Origin: Agriotes lineatus
Lineage: Eukaryota; Arthropoda; Insecta; Coleoptera; Elateridae
Length of the DNA stretch: 64,000 bases
NCBI GenBank assembly: GCA_940337035.1
Contig: CALNHX010003307.1
Span: forward strand, 89,320 to 153,319
Direction of reading: 5' to 3'
Part shown: positions 37,081 through 47,575 of the stretch, one piece after another
Layout of the letters: every line of letters starts with the position of its first letter
How positions within the stretch are numbered: position 1 is the first letter of the stretch
Made by a program: the position numbers and the translations under genes
The notes under the pieces: model-generated
Database searches by the model: none
What the model saw: only the letters and a program-made list of their open reading frames with translations
Told to the model about the DNA's origin: nothing

Positions 37081-37692
37081 TGTTACGAGCTACGGCTGGG
37101 GTCGTTACCCCGGACATTGTTCCAGAACCGTCGCGATCAATATTCAGGAAGCAGCCGCAGACGGGTGACGTCAGCGGTCTCGAAGCAGCTGCGAAGATAT
37201 GAGTCACGCGGTCGAACGCTCCGGAAGCGCCCTTCGTGGCAGATGCAACAGGTGACTCACGCTTGCTCGAAGTCAACACCTGCGAATGCTAGAATGTGCG
37301 GGCGAAGTCTAGAATGACTCATTTGTGGGATATAAATACTCGCGAGCGGGAATAACGGGCAGTTCTGATCAAGCTCACACGGCGTAAGCCGCCACATAAA
37401 TGCTCGCGTAATATAAATAAAAGCACGGTGTACATATAAATAATAGAAATAAATAACCATATATAATCGTTAGTGTTAAGAGTGAAACAAATAAATAGTT
37501 GAAGTTTAACCAGTGTAAATAATAAATAAATGTATCGTAGAAATAGTGCATTAGTTTTTGTAATTTGAAATCTGCTTGATAATTCTCGTGTGCTTGTAAA
37601 TAATAATGATTAATCTAATGCTTGTAAATAAATGTTTAATACAAGAAGCGTCGTTATAATTTTTAAATAGCCCGAACGTTAAGAACGTAACA
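37081..37692 (+). mobile_element. Solo LTR
   Basis: 612 bp, starting TGTTACGAGC and ending AACGTAACA, flanked by a perfect 4-bp duplication ATAT (37077-37080, 37693-37696). It contains a TATAAATA box near 37331 followed by a GC-rich start region and several AATAAA signals. TG...CA ends and a 4-bp duplication fit Ty3/gypsy; recombination between two LTRs would leave this. No coding sequence. Confidence 0.82.
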
Positions 37693-37801
37693 ATATGATT
37701 GGCAAATCTACGCTGCTGATTAGGTGATGCAGTTTCCATAAATGCCTTGTAATAGCAAAGAAATTAGAAACAAGTAGGTAATAGCTATTAATATATCAAG
37801 G

Positions 37802-37900
37802 AATGTTATGAGTATCATTACTACTGCAGATGTTGTTTTGAAATCCTCGCTCTAGGAGCTCGGATTTTAAAACATCTAGGGCTGTTATGATTCGTAACAT
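37802..37900. repeat. Compound fold-back element H
   Basis: ATGTTATGA...ATCAT, GATGT-GTTTT and AAATCC pair outward to inward with GGATTT, AAAACATC, ATGAT and CGTAACAT. The apex is GCTC-TAG-GAGC. Non-coding. Confidence 0.75.
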
Positions 37901-38019
37901 CCGTGCTGTTTTCAATAGTTTATTGGTTGCAGTATAGTAATGGTTGCCAGGTAGAGTAAAGGAATATTACCGTACAGATGCAGTAGTTTCAGAAGGGTAA
38001 TGATTGCTATCTACGGTAA

Positions 38020-38152
38020 TAGTATATTACGTAACAAGAGTTGTAAATGACATATTACCCACGACTGAAAAAGTTGCGCACGAACCGTGCAGCGGTGAGT
38101 GCAGTAATTTCAGGAGTGCGTAATTGCTTTACAACTCTAGTTGTGTACTATA
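38020..38152. repeat. Compound fold-back element I
   Basis: TAGTATATTACGTAACAAGA and GTTGTAAA pair with TTTACAACTCTAGTTG and TACTATA. The inner part includes TTGCGCACGAACCGTGCAGC with a short GCAC-type hairpin and the CGGTGAGTGCAG arm. Several mismatches. Confidence 0.65.
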
Positions 38153-38159
38153 TTTTTTC

Positions 38160-39000
38160 TACGACCACACTCATTTCGTTAAACAAAAAAGACATGTTTT
38201 ATTAATTGGCAAATCATTACGGTCACACCTTAAAAATTAGGGGGCTACAGTCACAGCTCTGCACTGCTTCGTACAAACAACAACTGTAAAATATATGTAA
38301 CTATAGTAACTAAAGTGAATACGCATTGTTGCTACCAACATAATAAGTCACTAAATCCCTAATCGGGCCGCGATCGATCCACTTTACGCACTGCGTAAGG
38401 ACACGTTTACACAACTTATAAGTTGTACAATTTTGATCACTTATGTAGTGATTGTAGAAAAAAACATATTATCATACAAATAAAGTTATGACTTAGTTAC
38501 CAGCCTGCTTTTGTATATGTAAACAAAGGCTTAATATCCTGAAACCCGTAGAAACATAAAACGCTTTACATTATGCTACATCAGTTTTTTGTGCTTACGA
38601 AAATGCTGCGCATAATGAACCTTTCAGCATTGGAGAATTTGTTATGTAGCACCATTTTCTTAACACTTCAGTACTAACACATTAAATCAATTACGTTTAC
38701 ACTAACACACCGTCTGAGGGACGCATTAAAAGAAATGTTTTGCATCTAACCAATTTTTTTTTGTCGTGGAATGGATGAATAGATAATTCATTACCATTAA
38801 AACTATACGAAAAAGACTGTCTGGTGCTTTTTATGACAAAATATTTAAAAAAATTGAAATAGAAACTCTATCCTTTGGTGACACATCTATATTTGCCAAT
38901 TATGTAAAAAAAACTATACGTAAAAATTAAAAAAAATATTTATTCTCGTAATAAGGATATATAAACAAATACACCTAGCAAACAAAAAAACACAAAATTA
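38160..39000. other. Intergenic, nothing recognised
   Basis: AT-rich DNA with no ORF, TIR or RNA signature that I can support, apart from being the 3' flank of the piggyBac pseudogene. Confidence 0.5.
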
Positions 39001-39027
39001 ACAAACTAATAAAAAAAACTGCAAAGC

Positions 39028-41632
39028 CTAAAGTTGAGCTTGTTCGGAGCACTCTCTACACACTTTTTTTGCGCACTCCAAACAGATTGGTCTCTGGCAA
39101 ACATAGGCCGTTCTTCTTTTCTTCTTGTAGTGACAAAGTGAACAGTCTTTTCTTTTTTCTAACTTTTCAACTCGCATTTCTAAGGGCTGCTTAACGACGT
39201 CTTCAACGCCGAAGATTTCACATATGCTCAATCTCAGTTTCTTCGGTAGAAATTTACTTTCCAATCTTTTTTTGATATGAGGTTCCACAAGATGAAATGC
39301 TAATTTTTCGATAAACTTTGAGCGTTCTAGGTGCTCAATATTCCTGTAAGATTCGTAAAGTACATACCAGTGATCGGCACTATCGAATGATTTCTACTAT
39401 CGAATACTTACTAAATGACTGGTACCAACTATCGAATGAATTTATTCAAACATATTTATTCGTTTTCCCGATTTGCACCATTTGCTTAAGAATGTTTATT
39501 AAATGAATGCTCGTAACTATTGAATGCATTTATTCTAATATCATATTTGCTTTAAAATTCAAAATATTTTTAAAGGTGTATACCAATAAAATAATAAGAT
39601 AATAATTGATAATACTTGTTGCGATATGTGAAATGGTAGATCCAATATCTAATTTGCTTTCCTGTATAATAGGTTAGTGTAAAGGATATCTAATTCGCTT
39701 TAGCGGTGCACTCTATGTGTTTTAGAATAGACAGTGGGGCATGTATGGGTGGCCGTCGATTCATTTAATATTTTGAGTTTTTGTTTTGGCAATCAAATAA
39801 TCTGTAGTTACTGCAAAAGCGCTGTACATCGCAATTCGATAGGTAGCAACCGTTGAAAACCAAATGAATAATATTAATTCGCTCCGTTCGGCTTTGTGCT
39901 ATCGCGCCACCTATCGCGTTACCAGTTCGCTCATTTGCCATTTTGATTGTTTCTCTATAGCGTAAATGACGAATGAATAAAAGCATTCATTCAAAACCAT
40001 TCATTCGTTTTACCTATCGAATAATTCGAATAATCGGTGACTATCAAACTATTCGATAGTTTTCATTCATTCGTTCTCATCACTAGTACATGTGCATTCA
40101 CTATACTAATGTCAAATAGTCTAAAAATACTGCCATAGACCAGCGCTGGGTTCGACGACTACAACTAAACTTGCTACATTTCTCATCTAACGTGTCGACA
40201 CCACCTTTAGTGCAGTTGTAATCAGCAATAATATCAGGCTTATTGGTTAGTGAGTGTACTGGCATTGTGATGGAAAGATGATATCAAAAGGACAGCCTTA
40301 TTGATCTTTGTAGTGTACGGAACTAAAGTAATATCTTTTGCATATCCGTATAGGCTTGTTTCAACTTCACGCTTTCTTGTTGCTAGGAAAACTGCAGGTA
40401 TTTCCTTTGTGTTCTTCTTCAGAGTAGGTACCAATACAAGTTAAGCCTCTTTGTTTCATGGCTTGCACCAACTCAATCGAGGTAAACCAATTGTCAAAAG
40501 TCACTGATCTATACGTACCAAAAAGTGGTTTTGTAAGTCGTAATACGGCCTGTGTAGGTTTATAGAATCTCTTTTCATCGTCTAATAGTCCGTTTCCATC
40601 CGAATTTTTACCCGTATAAATGTATGCATTTAAAAGATAATTGGTTCTGGCATCAGTGCAGCACATAATCTTTATCCCATCTTTCACGGGCTTATTCGGG
40701 ATATACATTTTGAAACTACACCGACCTCTAAATCCCACAAGCATTTCATCGATGCAGGCTGGTTTGCCTATGGTATATCAAGTCTGACAGTTTTTGATAA
40801 ACATATCGAAAATTTCTGACACTGGAGCGGCTGGGTTCACTGCTTTCCTCATATCCCTGGTTTCTGGATTGTTAAACCTCAAACATGTTAAAAGAAAAGC
40901 ACATCTTTCTTTTGACTTAATGCACCTTATAATCTCCCTACCAGTTCCATTAGTGGCAAATATTGTATTTAGGTTTTCATTATTAGATTTGAACACTGAT
41001 GTAAATGCTAATAATCCCATGAAAGCGTAAAATTCAGTCGCGTCAAGATCCCTAAGCGTTGCTGTATTTTGTTTTTTATATTTAGCTCTCTCTCTTGCTA
41101 TTCTAACATTCGTCCATTTTACAACCATTTCACAAATATCATCACTAAACAAGAGCTTCTAAACTTTAAAGGGGCCAATAGGATCTCCAATATTTTCCGC
41201 TGTCTTACGTAAACCAGGTAACTGTAGAACTATATTGTGTTGTGGTCGTCGCCCTCTGTTGGAGGTTGCAGGTTCTTTGGAACATTTGAACCTGTTTTTT
41301 CCATAGTAATAATTTGTCTTTCGTACACCTTCGTTTTCATTTTCTACACTTTCTTCGCTGTCACTTCTTTTGCTCTCAGGCTTTTCAGCATCCATGTTCT
41401 CATCACCTGTAACAAAACACATCTAAACAAAATTTCGTAATATTTGGAAATATTTATAACTTTCAAACTCGTATTCTGAGTCATGCTCGCTCTCTATAGC
41501 AAAATTCTCATCACATTCTGACTCTATGTCGTTATTATCGCTGCCAGCCTCTTCAAACCACTTTAGAAAAATATCGTCATAATTTGGGTCGTCATACTTC
41601 ACCCGCTTTGAGCTACTGGGTCCTTCATCCAT
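39028..41632 (-). pseudogene. piggyBac-type transposase, broken
   Basis: piggyBac enzymes cut and paste at TTAA using three Asp residues. Order on the minus strand: an acidic N terminus from ATG 41632, an intron of about 41464-41412 (GTTATA to TTACAG), then the transposase body with KPACIDEMLVGFRGRCSF (first Asp), SVTFDNWFTS (second Asp), TKGGVDTLDEKCS at about 40160-40210 (third Asp), and a C-terminal Cys-rich zinc domain (CSLCHYKKKRRTAYVCQRPI...CLECAKKVCREC, 39035-39160). Breaks: in-frame stops near 41158 and 40778, a frameshift near 40430, and a hAT MITE at 39368-40085. Full parts are present in order, so a whole copy once inserted here. Confidence 0.85.
39368..40085. mobile_element. hAT-type MITE inside the piggyBac gene
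   Basis: CAGTGATCGGCACTATCGAA at the left and a complement of TAGTGATGAG at the right. The flanks GTACATAC/GTACATGT give an 8-bp duplication with 6 matches. Interior rich in repeated TATCGAATGAAT-type words. Non-coding. The piggyBac reading resumes on both sides. Confidence 0.75.
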
Positions 41633-41719
41633 TGCCCACAAATAAAGAAAAAAACTAACGTTAATACTGACCCCATCAGTAGAATAAGGGCAGTTCACCC
41701 CCACCACTTTTAATTGCTT

Positions 41720-41815
41720 GACCTAATTAAACCGCGAATTAAATCCGCGATTTGATCTAATTAATTCCACGGTTTGACCCAATTAATTTCGCGGTTTGCT
41801 CTAATTAATTTTGAT
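41720..41815. repeat. Short AATTAA/CGCGG tandem repeat
   Basis: Three imperfect units of about 28-30 bp, each with CTAATTAA or CCAATTAA followed by a CGCGG/CACGG-TTTG word. It lies just beyond the 5' end of the piggyBac pseudogene and may be its subterminal repeat region. Confidence 0.55.
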
Positions 41816-42065
41816 ATATGCTACTGATTAAATTACGCGGCGGCCATTCAGATTTTTTCTAAGTTCCATTTTTTTGAATTTAAACTTCCCGGGGGTCGGC
41901 CATCTTGGTTTTCTGCGCGCGCACTTCTCTCGGCTGCTAGTTTTAATTTTAATTTAGCGCCCGTTTTGAATTTCAAATTGGTAAACCTGTCTCTCTTGTA
42001 CTCATATGGTGTTGGTTGTCTCTCTTGCATTCACAGGATGGATGTTTAATTTAAAAAAATATCTG

Positions 42066-42141
42066 GCCGACTCAGCTTTGAACCCGCGACGTTCGTATCC
42101 ACATCTGGGTTGCATCCGTGTACGCCTCTAGGCCACGGAGC
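42066..42141 (-). repeat. tRNA-like sequence, degenerate (SINE head or tRNA pseudogene)
   Basis: On the minus strand GTGGCCTAGAGGCG resembles an A box and GCGGGTTCAAAGC a B box, spaced as in a tRNA. The acceptor stem pairs poorly, so it is not a working tRNA. No clear SINE body or duplication was found. Confidence 0.45.
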
Positions 42142-42331
42142 TCTAAGGATTTTAAGGTGTTAACCTGAATATGCCGCTTCACTCTTGTGTCGTCACGCTT
42201 CCATATTTTAGACTAAATATTTCTTGAAAATTATCATTTATAGCAGCGGAATTGCATCGTCTATAATTTTAAAAGTTTGATAATAATTTTAAAAAACTGG
42301 TTTCGTAAGTATTGTCAGAACCTGTAGGTAT

Positions 42332-43612
42332 TGAAACGGTACTAGCCCTCTGCTAATTAGGGCTAGTGAATTTAATAAATTTCCTTCGGGTATCTTTCTC
42401 AGTCGGAGATAATTTGGTTCAGCCAGATATACACTTGGAAATTAGCAAGCAAACACTAGGATAATTTTAGACAGTTTAATTATAATGTTCAATATTTACA
42501 AACATAAGTATCACTCTTAAGAAATCAAATAAAATGTATTTTACAATGAATCTAATTAATTATGCTGGGCGTCCAGTTGCCAGTTCCTTACGCGCCGACA
42601 ACCCGTTTTGCATCTGTGCGTGGAGGGTCCGATTGTCCGCCTTCTGCAGAAATCGACGGGACGCTCCTGGCCAGGGAGACGATTTGCCCAAAGTAATTTG
42701 CAGTGGTGCCAACCTTCGCGCACGAAGGTCACGTTCGACGTTGAAAACCGCGTGTAGCTGCAAATATAGGTTAATTCGAATATTATGTTTTTCGCCTTAC
42801 GACACCGTGCTAGCGTTGTAATTCTCGTGGATACGGTGAAGTGTTTGTGCGAGTTGCGGCCGGAGGGGAAGTTGTCGACGTTTGTCCACCTGGAGTTCCG
42901 GTTCGTGGAGGCGACTTCGACAGCTCATGGCCTCGAGGGCGCCGCAGATCTCCGGTGTTACGACAGGGAGGTGTTTCGAACGGTAAGTCCAGTCCTGTAG
43001 TCAAACAGAAATTAAGTGCAATCTTAAAGGGGCCTTCAAGGTCGACTTCGTGTCGGCCTTTATTAACAAGAAATTTGTCCGGCTCGGGCCGAGCAAATGT
43101 TATATTATTCGGTGGATTTATTTAGTGTTACGAAATTGACATATGAAACGGCCTGGTTGTTAAACCCTCGTTTCGAATATGTCTTCCAGGAAATTTTGAT
43201 ACAATTATTTACTAACATCATCCAGGAGATGTTTCAAAATTTATTAGTTCAGGATATTAACAGGTATCAGGTTAATCAGCGAAACGGTTTCCCATTCGTG
43301 GGCGTCGCTTCTGAAAGCTGATCCTTCGGGGAATGAGCTCAATTAAATACTAGCTAGGAACACGGTCTCCAAGACTGGAGGCTTCGGGTTCGACTGTAGC
43401 TAATGGAAGATACTAATGTGGGGACGGGAAAAATTCTCTCTCAAAATTCGCTCCGTGCTTACTTTTATACGTTTTGGCGTCGTGTTATCGTGGTAACCAC
43501 CACGTCCATCCTCTGGTGGGGACGAGCGGCGCGCGGATTGTTTATTTGCAATTTTCGGCGCAGGCCGCACTGGAGACGGCCTATCTCACCCTCACCCGAG
43601 GCGAGCGTTACA
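42332..43612 (-). repeat. 3' LTR of the gypsy element
   Basis: On the minus strand begins TGTAACGC and ends CCGTTTCA. It is 1281 bp, shorter than its partner by a segment near the U3 start. A purine-rich stretch (GAAGAGACGGG) lies immediately upstream on the minus strand and could be the polypurine tract. Confidence 0.9.
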
Positions 43613-43812
43613 CATGCCCGTCTCTTCGGAGGAGACCGCTGTTAGGTGGACCTCTTCTTCTAGGATGGTGCTTCTATCCCGGAGCAATCACCTGGAGCGT
43701 CTACAGGACAGACGTGGGAGCTGAGGTATCAACTCCCCGGGTACCCCAGGTGTCTGGATGGAGATAGAATTTGCATTTTCTAAATTAATTGTTACGGGGC
43801 CTCCTTCAGGAT

Positions 43813-44334
43813 TCAGATCATGCCTAACTGGAGGGCATCTTTCCGCTTTAGGCGTAGCCGTTGTCCAGAGGGCGTGAGGATTTCGAGAGGTAACACGGCG
43901 TCTTCCAAGGGCGTCTCGGAGATCCTCTCGGGTCGGAGTTCTGGTGGAGTTTTGGCTTCCATTTTCGCTGGAGCGGCGGCTGGGCTCTCTGGGAACTCAC
44001 CGAACAGCCGCTTGAATTTCTGGGCTAATTCCAGGATAGCGGCCTCCTGCTCAGGGTGAAGTTTTGCGAGGGGAATCCTCACCGGCAAACTCTCCGTGGA
44101 TTGTTCAGTTTCCGGCTGGCTGTCTGTATTCCTCTCCGGCGTAGCTGGCAGAGGGGACAGCATGGCTGGGACCGGACTCCATCTCGGAAGCGGAGACCAG
44201 CGGGGACTCGAGGGCGTCTCTGGAGGGCCGTATGCTCGAGGAACCCAAGGATAAATTTTCTTCTGGCATTTCCGGGGCTTCCTTAACTTAAAAGGCCATG
44301 GTCGAGCGTTCGATTTCCTCTTGACTGGAGGCAT
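43813..44334 (-). CDS. Third ORF of the gypsy element, function unknown
   Basis: 173 codons downstream of integrase. The start is basic (MPPVKRKSNARPWPFKLRK), then comes a Pro/Ser-rich segment (WSPLPRWSPVPAMLSPLPAT), and an acidic helix-like region (LAQKFKRLFGEFPES). It has no signal peptide or membrane segment, so it does not look like an envelope protein. I do not recognise it. It may be an accessory ORF or the C-terminal extension of pol. Confidence 0.5.
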   Translation of the reverse strand: MPPVKRKSNARPWPFKLRKPRKCQKKIYPWVPRAYGPPETPSSPRWSPLPRWSPVPAMLSPLPATPERNTDSQPETEQSTESLPVRIPLAKLHPEQEAAILELAQKFKRLFGEFPESPAAAPAKMEAKTPPELRPERISETPLEDAVLPLEILTPSGQRLRLKRKDALQLGMI

Positions 44335-44549
44335 GTTGACTTGAATATGGGTGCTAGAATCCGGGGTGAATTCTTATATTGTTGGTTCCGGACTTATCAC
44401 CCTTTCCGGTTCTGTGTATTGTCTGTGGAGAGAGAGGCACGTGGAAGCTTTGAACTACAGGTGCTAAAAAAAGGATTTTGGAAAAATATCTTCAGGCCAG
44501 GTGTAAGAATGATTTTTCAAGATATTTTTCGAACAGGTGGACTAGAAGG

Positions 44550-45341
44550 TTACTGGAACGCCTTTTTGATGTCTTTCACGTGGACTCGGCCGACTTCCCT
44601 TCCGGTTTGAGGGTCGCTTAACTCCACAATGACAGGCGAAATTATCCTTTTTATAACATAGGGCCCAGCGTATTTGGGCGCTAACTTTGCTGAAATCCTT
44701 TGGGCGGCGTCGGAGAGGACTCGGTCTCGTTTAAATACTCGGTGGCCTATCTGGGGATGATACTCACGCCTTCTGAGGTTGTAATGGTGACTTTGTCGTG
44801 CGAAGGCCTTGGCGAGATTATTACGCACGATTTCCAAGATATCCTCCAACTTTTTAAGTTGTTCACGATACAGCCCTGGACTTGGAGCTTCTGCGTCGGG
44901 ATCGAAGCCTGGATCGGTTGCTTCGCGTAACGACTTGGGTGGTAGCATCTCTCGTCCGAGGTTCAGGAGCGCCGGGGTGAATCCTGTCGATTCATGTTTA
45001 GCAGTATTGAGGGCGAACATCACCTCCGGAAGCCAAGCGTCCCACTGGTTCTGCTTCCCTCGAGCCAGTTGCGCAATTATGGTGCCCACCACTTTATTGG
45101 CCCTCTACACAGGGTTAGCCTAGGGAGTGTATGGCGGCGTCAACCGGTGCTGGATGCCATACTCTGCGGCCAATGCTTTAAAAATTTTGCTTATAAATTG
45201 TGGCCCATTGTCTGAAATAATTTTTCTTGGAGTACCAAACCGATAAATGATCCTTTCTTTCAGGGCCTTGATATGAACCGTTAAACAGATCGAATAAAAA
45301 CAAAGGAAACGTACGCCGCCCGAAAGGCGCCCGAAGAACAA
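44550..45341 (-). pseudogene. Integrase core and C-terminal part of gypsy pol
   Basis: Minus-strand continuation of pol after the 2.4-kb insertion. Contains IISDNGPQF (second catalytic Asp), the region leading to the catalytic Glu, FALNTAKHESTGFTP, and a C-terminal GPY/F module (YAGPYVIKRIISPVIVEL) ending VHVKDIKKAFQ. A stop at 45120-45122 interrupts it in the place where related enzymes have PYTPQANP-like sequence. With the N-terminal portion at 47.6-47.9 kb it would make one integrase. Confidence 0.85.
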
Positions 45342-46334
45342 AGAATATTACATCTGTTTAACAAACCGCCGCGATCCTACGCAAAAGTATTTTTCAAAAC
45401 CCTAAAATCATAAAAATAAGTGCCATTACAACGAATTTCTAAAGTGCAGCAAGATTGCAACCATAAAACTTTATTGGAGCCGGCCGGCCAAGAAAGGTGA
45501 CAGCCAGCGAAATACGCCTCACGAATGTTTGCAGATTAAATTAAGAATTTTTCACTAAAACGCCCTTAAAACAGAGTGCGCTCTGTTTTAATCACACATA
45601 AAGGATACCAGAAGATAGGAAAAATTAACCGCTACCTATTAAAACAAACCACAGAGCGATAGCACATATACAGGTGGAGAAAAAGCAATTTTTCCATCAG
45701 GCAGCCAAACTCGCGCCCGGGAGAGCGGCCGAGAGTTCAGCGGCCCGAGGAAAGGCATATTGTAACGAAGAAATCAGGGGCCACGACCGAGTACAGCGAG
45801 CAAAGATGCAGATTACAAATTAAATTTTAATTAACGAAGGAAGCATCCCAGAAAAGCGTAATTGGTCTCAATAATCTTATAAAAATAGCGCGCAACCGAT
45901 CAAAGCATAATAAACTTTTTAACACACGCCATAAGAAAAATACTTAATTAAGCTTTACGCGGAACATTGCATTAAAAATTCCAAGTTGAGCTAATTTTTT
46001 ACTCAAATCATAGCAAATTGGGTGTCGTTAGACTCGGCATTTCATCAACTATTGATTGCGACTAAAACCAAGTCGCTAATTGATCACGCCGCTCAATTAA
46101 ATGCTATAATTACAAAATATATCGAAATCGGGCAAAACATCCCTTCTACTTCGACCAATGAGCGTCGAGATCGCGTTGGACAAAGGACTGGCTCCTTTAA
46201 ATAGTCAGACGCTGGCAGTAAGAATTGACTCAGCCAAGGAGAGTCCACCAGCCGCCACTTCAGCTTCCAGGACTACCAGCAGCCACTCCAGCTTCCAGGA
46301 CTACCAGCAGCCACTTCAGCTCCAGGACCAACAG

Positions 46335-46475
46335 CCGTTTCACTGGACTTAGCTGTCTGCCGCATCTTCGTGGACTTAGAGCCGATCCATTTCACTGGAC
46401 TTAGCTGTCTGCCGCATCTTCGTGGACTTAGAGCCGATCCATTTTACTGGACTTAGCTGTCTGCCGTCTTCGTGG
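46335..46475. repeat. 52-bp tandem repeat
   Basis: About 2.7 copies of a unit with CACTGGACTTAGCTGTCTGC and CGTGGACTTAGAGCCGATCC. Just before it (46247-46330) a shorter CAGCTTCCAGGACTACCAG-type unit of about 33 bp repeats about 2.5 times. Confidence 0.8.
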
Positions 46476-46639
46476 GACTTGGGATTCGAGCCACTTCAGC
46501 TTCCAGGACCAGCTAGCAGCTCCAGCCTCTCCAGAGCCTATCACCCTCGTGGACTTAGAACCAATCCTACGCATTGGACTCTGCTGCCTGCCGTCTTTGG
46601 AAAGCCACTTTCGCCAGCCGCCGCCTCCGCCAAAGGAGA

Positions 46640-47400
46640 TCCGCCGCTGCCACCGCAGAAGGAAGCCGCCAACCGCCGCCTCCGCCCAGGAGATCCGCAC
46701 TGCCGCCGACGTTGCCGCCGCCGCTGCTCACAGCCCGCCGCCCCGTCGCCAGTCGCCACCGCCGCCGCTGCCACCGCAGAAGGAAGCCGCCAGCCGCCGC
46801 CTCCGCCCAGGAGATCCGCACTGCCGCCGACGTTGCCGCCGCCGCTGCTCTCAGCTCGCCGCCCCGTCGCCAGTCGCCACCGCCGCCGCTGCCACCGTAG
46901 AAGGAAGTCGCCAGCCGCCGCCTCCGCCCAGGAGATCAGCACTGCCGCCGACGTTGCCGCCGCCGCTGCTCACAGCCCGCCGCCCCGTCGCCAGTCGCCA
47001 CCGCCGCCGCTGCCACCGCAGAAGGAAGCCGCCAGCCGCCGCCTCCGCCCAGGAGATCCGCACTGCCGCCGACGTTGCCGCCGCCGCTGCTCACAGCCCG
47101 CCGCCCCGTCGCCAGTCGCCACCGCCGCCGCTGCCACCGTAGAAGGAAGTCGCCAGCCGCCGCCTCCGCCCAGGAGATCCGCACTGCCGCCGACGTTGCC
47201 GCCGCCGCTGCTCACAGCCCGCCGCCCCGTCGCCAGTCGCCACCGCCGCCGCTGCAACCGCCGAAGGAAGCCGCCAGCCGCCGCCTCCGCCAAGGAGATC
47301 CGCACTGCCGCCGACGTTGCCGCCGCCGCTGCTCTCAGCTCGCCGCCCCGTCGCCAGTCGCCACCGCCGCCGCTGCAACCGCAGGAGGAAGCCGCCGGCC
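46640..47400. repeat. 121-bp CCG-rich tandem array
   Basis: GACGTTGCCGCCGCCGCTGC occurs at 46708, 46829, 46950, 47071, 47192 and 47313, exactly 121 bases apart. The units are very similar. As 121 is not a multiple of 3, the frame shifts every unit. The long Pro/Arg/Ala-rich ORFs on both strands are by-products of stop-free CCG sequence and are not genes. Confidence 0.9.
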
Positions 47401-47575
47401 CCGCCTCCGAAGGACCACACCCGCTTCCAATCGCGGATGCCAATCCGCCATTTTCTTTTCTTTTTTTGTATATAAATGTTACCTAGTTATAAGCTTATTT
47501 GTATGTGTAAATATAATAAACTTTGTTCCAATCAAATCCAGTGTCTAGCTGAGGGTAACGCCCAACCACCCCTTC